From JAAXGX01 sp965221595 (GTDB lineage Bacteria; Acidobacteriota; Vicinamibacteria; Vicinamibacterales; UBA8438): a stretch of DNA of 64,000 nucleotides. The position numbers and the translations under genes were made by a program. The DNA is taken from NCBI GenBank assembly GCA_965221595.1, contig OZ244900.1, positions 1,736,001 through 1,800,000 on the forward strand, given 5' to 3'. Every line of letters begins with the position of its first letter. The stretch's first letter is position 1. The notes beneath the pieces were generated by a model. The model was given only the letters and a program-made list of their open reading frames with translations, did not search any database and was not told where the DNA came from. Below are positions 63,878 through 64,000 of this stretch, in pieces.

Positions 63878-64000
63878 ATGCTGACGAGACGAACCTTTCT
63901 GCTGGCGCCGCCGGCCGCGTCGCTGGCGCGCATGGTCCACGCCCAATCGGCCGAGTCCGGCAGGATGCTGCTGGCCATTCATCAGAACACGTCGCGTGCG
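63878..64000 (+). CDS. TAT-exported sugar phosphate isomerase/epimerase-like protein, N-terminal part
   Basis: 41 codons from ATG 63878 to the window edge: a twin-arginine signal (TRRTFLLAPPAASLARM), then a HAQSAE cleavage region and MLLAIHQNTSRA. This start is typical of acidobacterial xylose-isomerase-like TIM-barrel proteins. It is divergent from the DUF411 gene with about 105 bp between them; TACAAT at 63821 could be its -10 box. Catalytic residues are outside the window. Confidence 0.6.
   Translation, partial: MLTRRTFLLAPPAASLARMVHAQSAESGRMLLAIHQNTSRA

Overview
The window is about 68% GC and comes from a Gram-negative bacterium: it carries lpxD, a heptosyltransferase, tripartite RND efflux and beta-barrel-type proteins. 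The DUF1592/DUF1552 pair followed by an ankyrin-repeat protein, a PQQ-type propeller, a Ser/Thr kinase paired with an ECF-like sigma factor, and several secreted proteins of a style common in Acidobacteriota suggest Acidobacteriota, perhaps Vicinamibacteria. That placement is inferred from gene content only; no rRNA is present.

Layout. 1-5.5 kb: start of a DegT aminotransferase (minus), ttcA, dtd, a beta-barrel-like protein, dapF, radC, larC. 5.5-13.8 kb: metG, tatD, a polyprenyl diphosphate synthase, an unusually long ligA and an NtrX-like regulator, the last three overlapping end to start. 13.8-20.3 kb: RNase P RNA, an amidohydrolase, NfeD, YbdK, an ABC ATPase, a waaF-type heptosyltransferase and lpxD. 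20.5-32 kb: secreted or redox proteins (PQQ propeller, DUF1592, DUF1552, ankyrin, a CXXCH/copper-monooxygenase-like protein). 32.1-40.4 kb: two facing gene sets forming one membrane-stress/polyamine neighbourhood (DUF4178, lipoprotein, DUF350, K+ channel, YbjN-like, PspA; then FAD oxidoreductase, spermidine-synthase-like and DUF2617). 40.5-46.7 kb: CDP-alcohol phosphatidyltransferase, GtrA, kinase and sigma pair, a damaged gene, an esterase. 46.8-51.6 kb: tRNA-Glu, OPT transporter, YtcJ-type amidohydrolase. 51.7-59 kb: heavy-metal RND efflux operon. 59.1-64 kb: OsmC, arsenosugar-type pair, MBL hydrolase, NIPSNAP protein, a DUF411 protein with an in-frame UGA, and the start of a TAT-exported isomerase/epimerase.

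Two things stand out. First, the DUF411 gene (63314-63772, minus) has TGA exactly where the family has the first Cys of its SPTCGCC metal site. The frame is otherwise intact, and a hairpin with a GGTC-type loop lies 17 nt downstream. This looks like a selenoprotein with its bacterial SECIS. Second, seven copies of a mobile palindromic repeat (called A here, about 158 bp with a 61-67 bp short form) are scattered over the window. Six of them begin at the base after a stop codon, so that the junction reads TAG-CAGCCCGTGG five times and TAA-CAGCCCGTGG once. The seventh lies in frame inside waaF and adds about 53 residues. A second repeat (B) is found only next to A. No transposase is visible, so A behaves like a non-autonomous palindromic element with a taste for gene ends.
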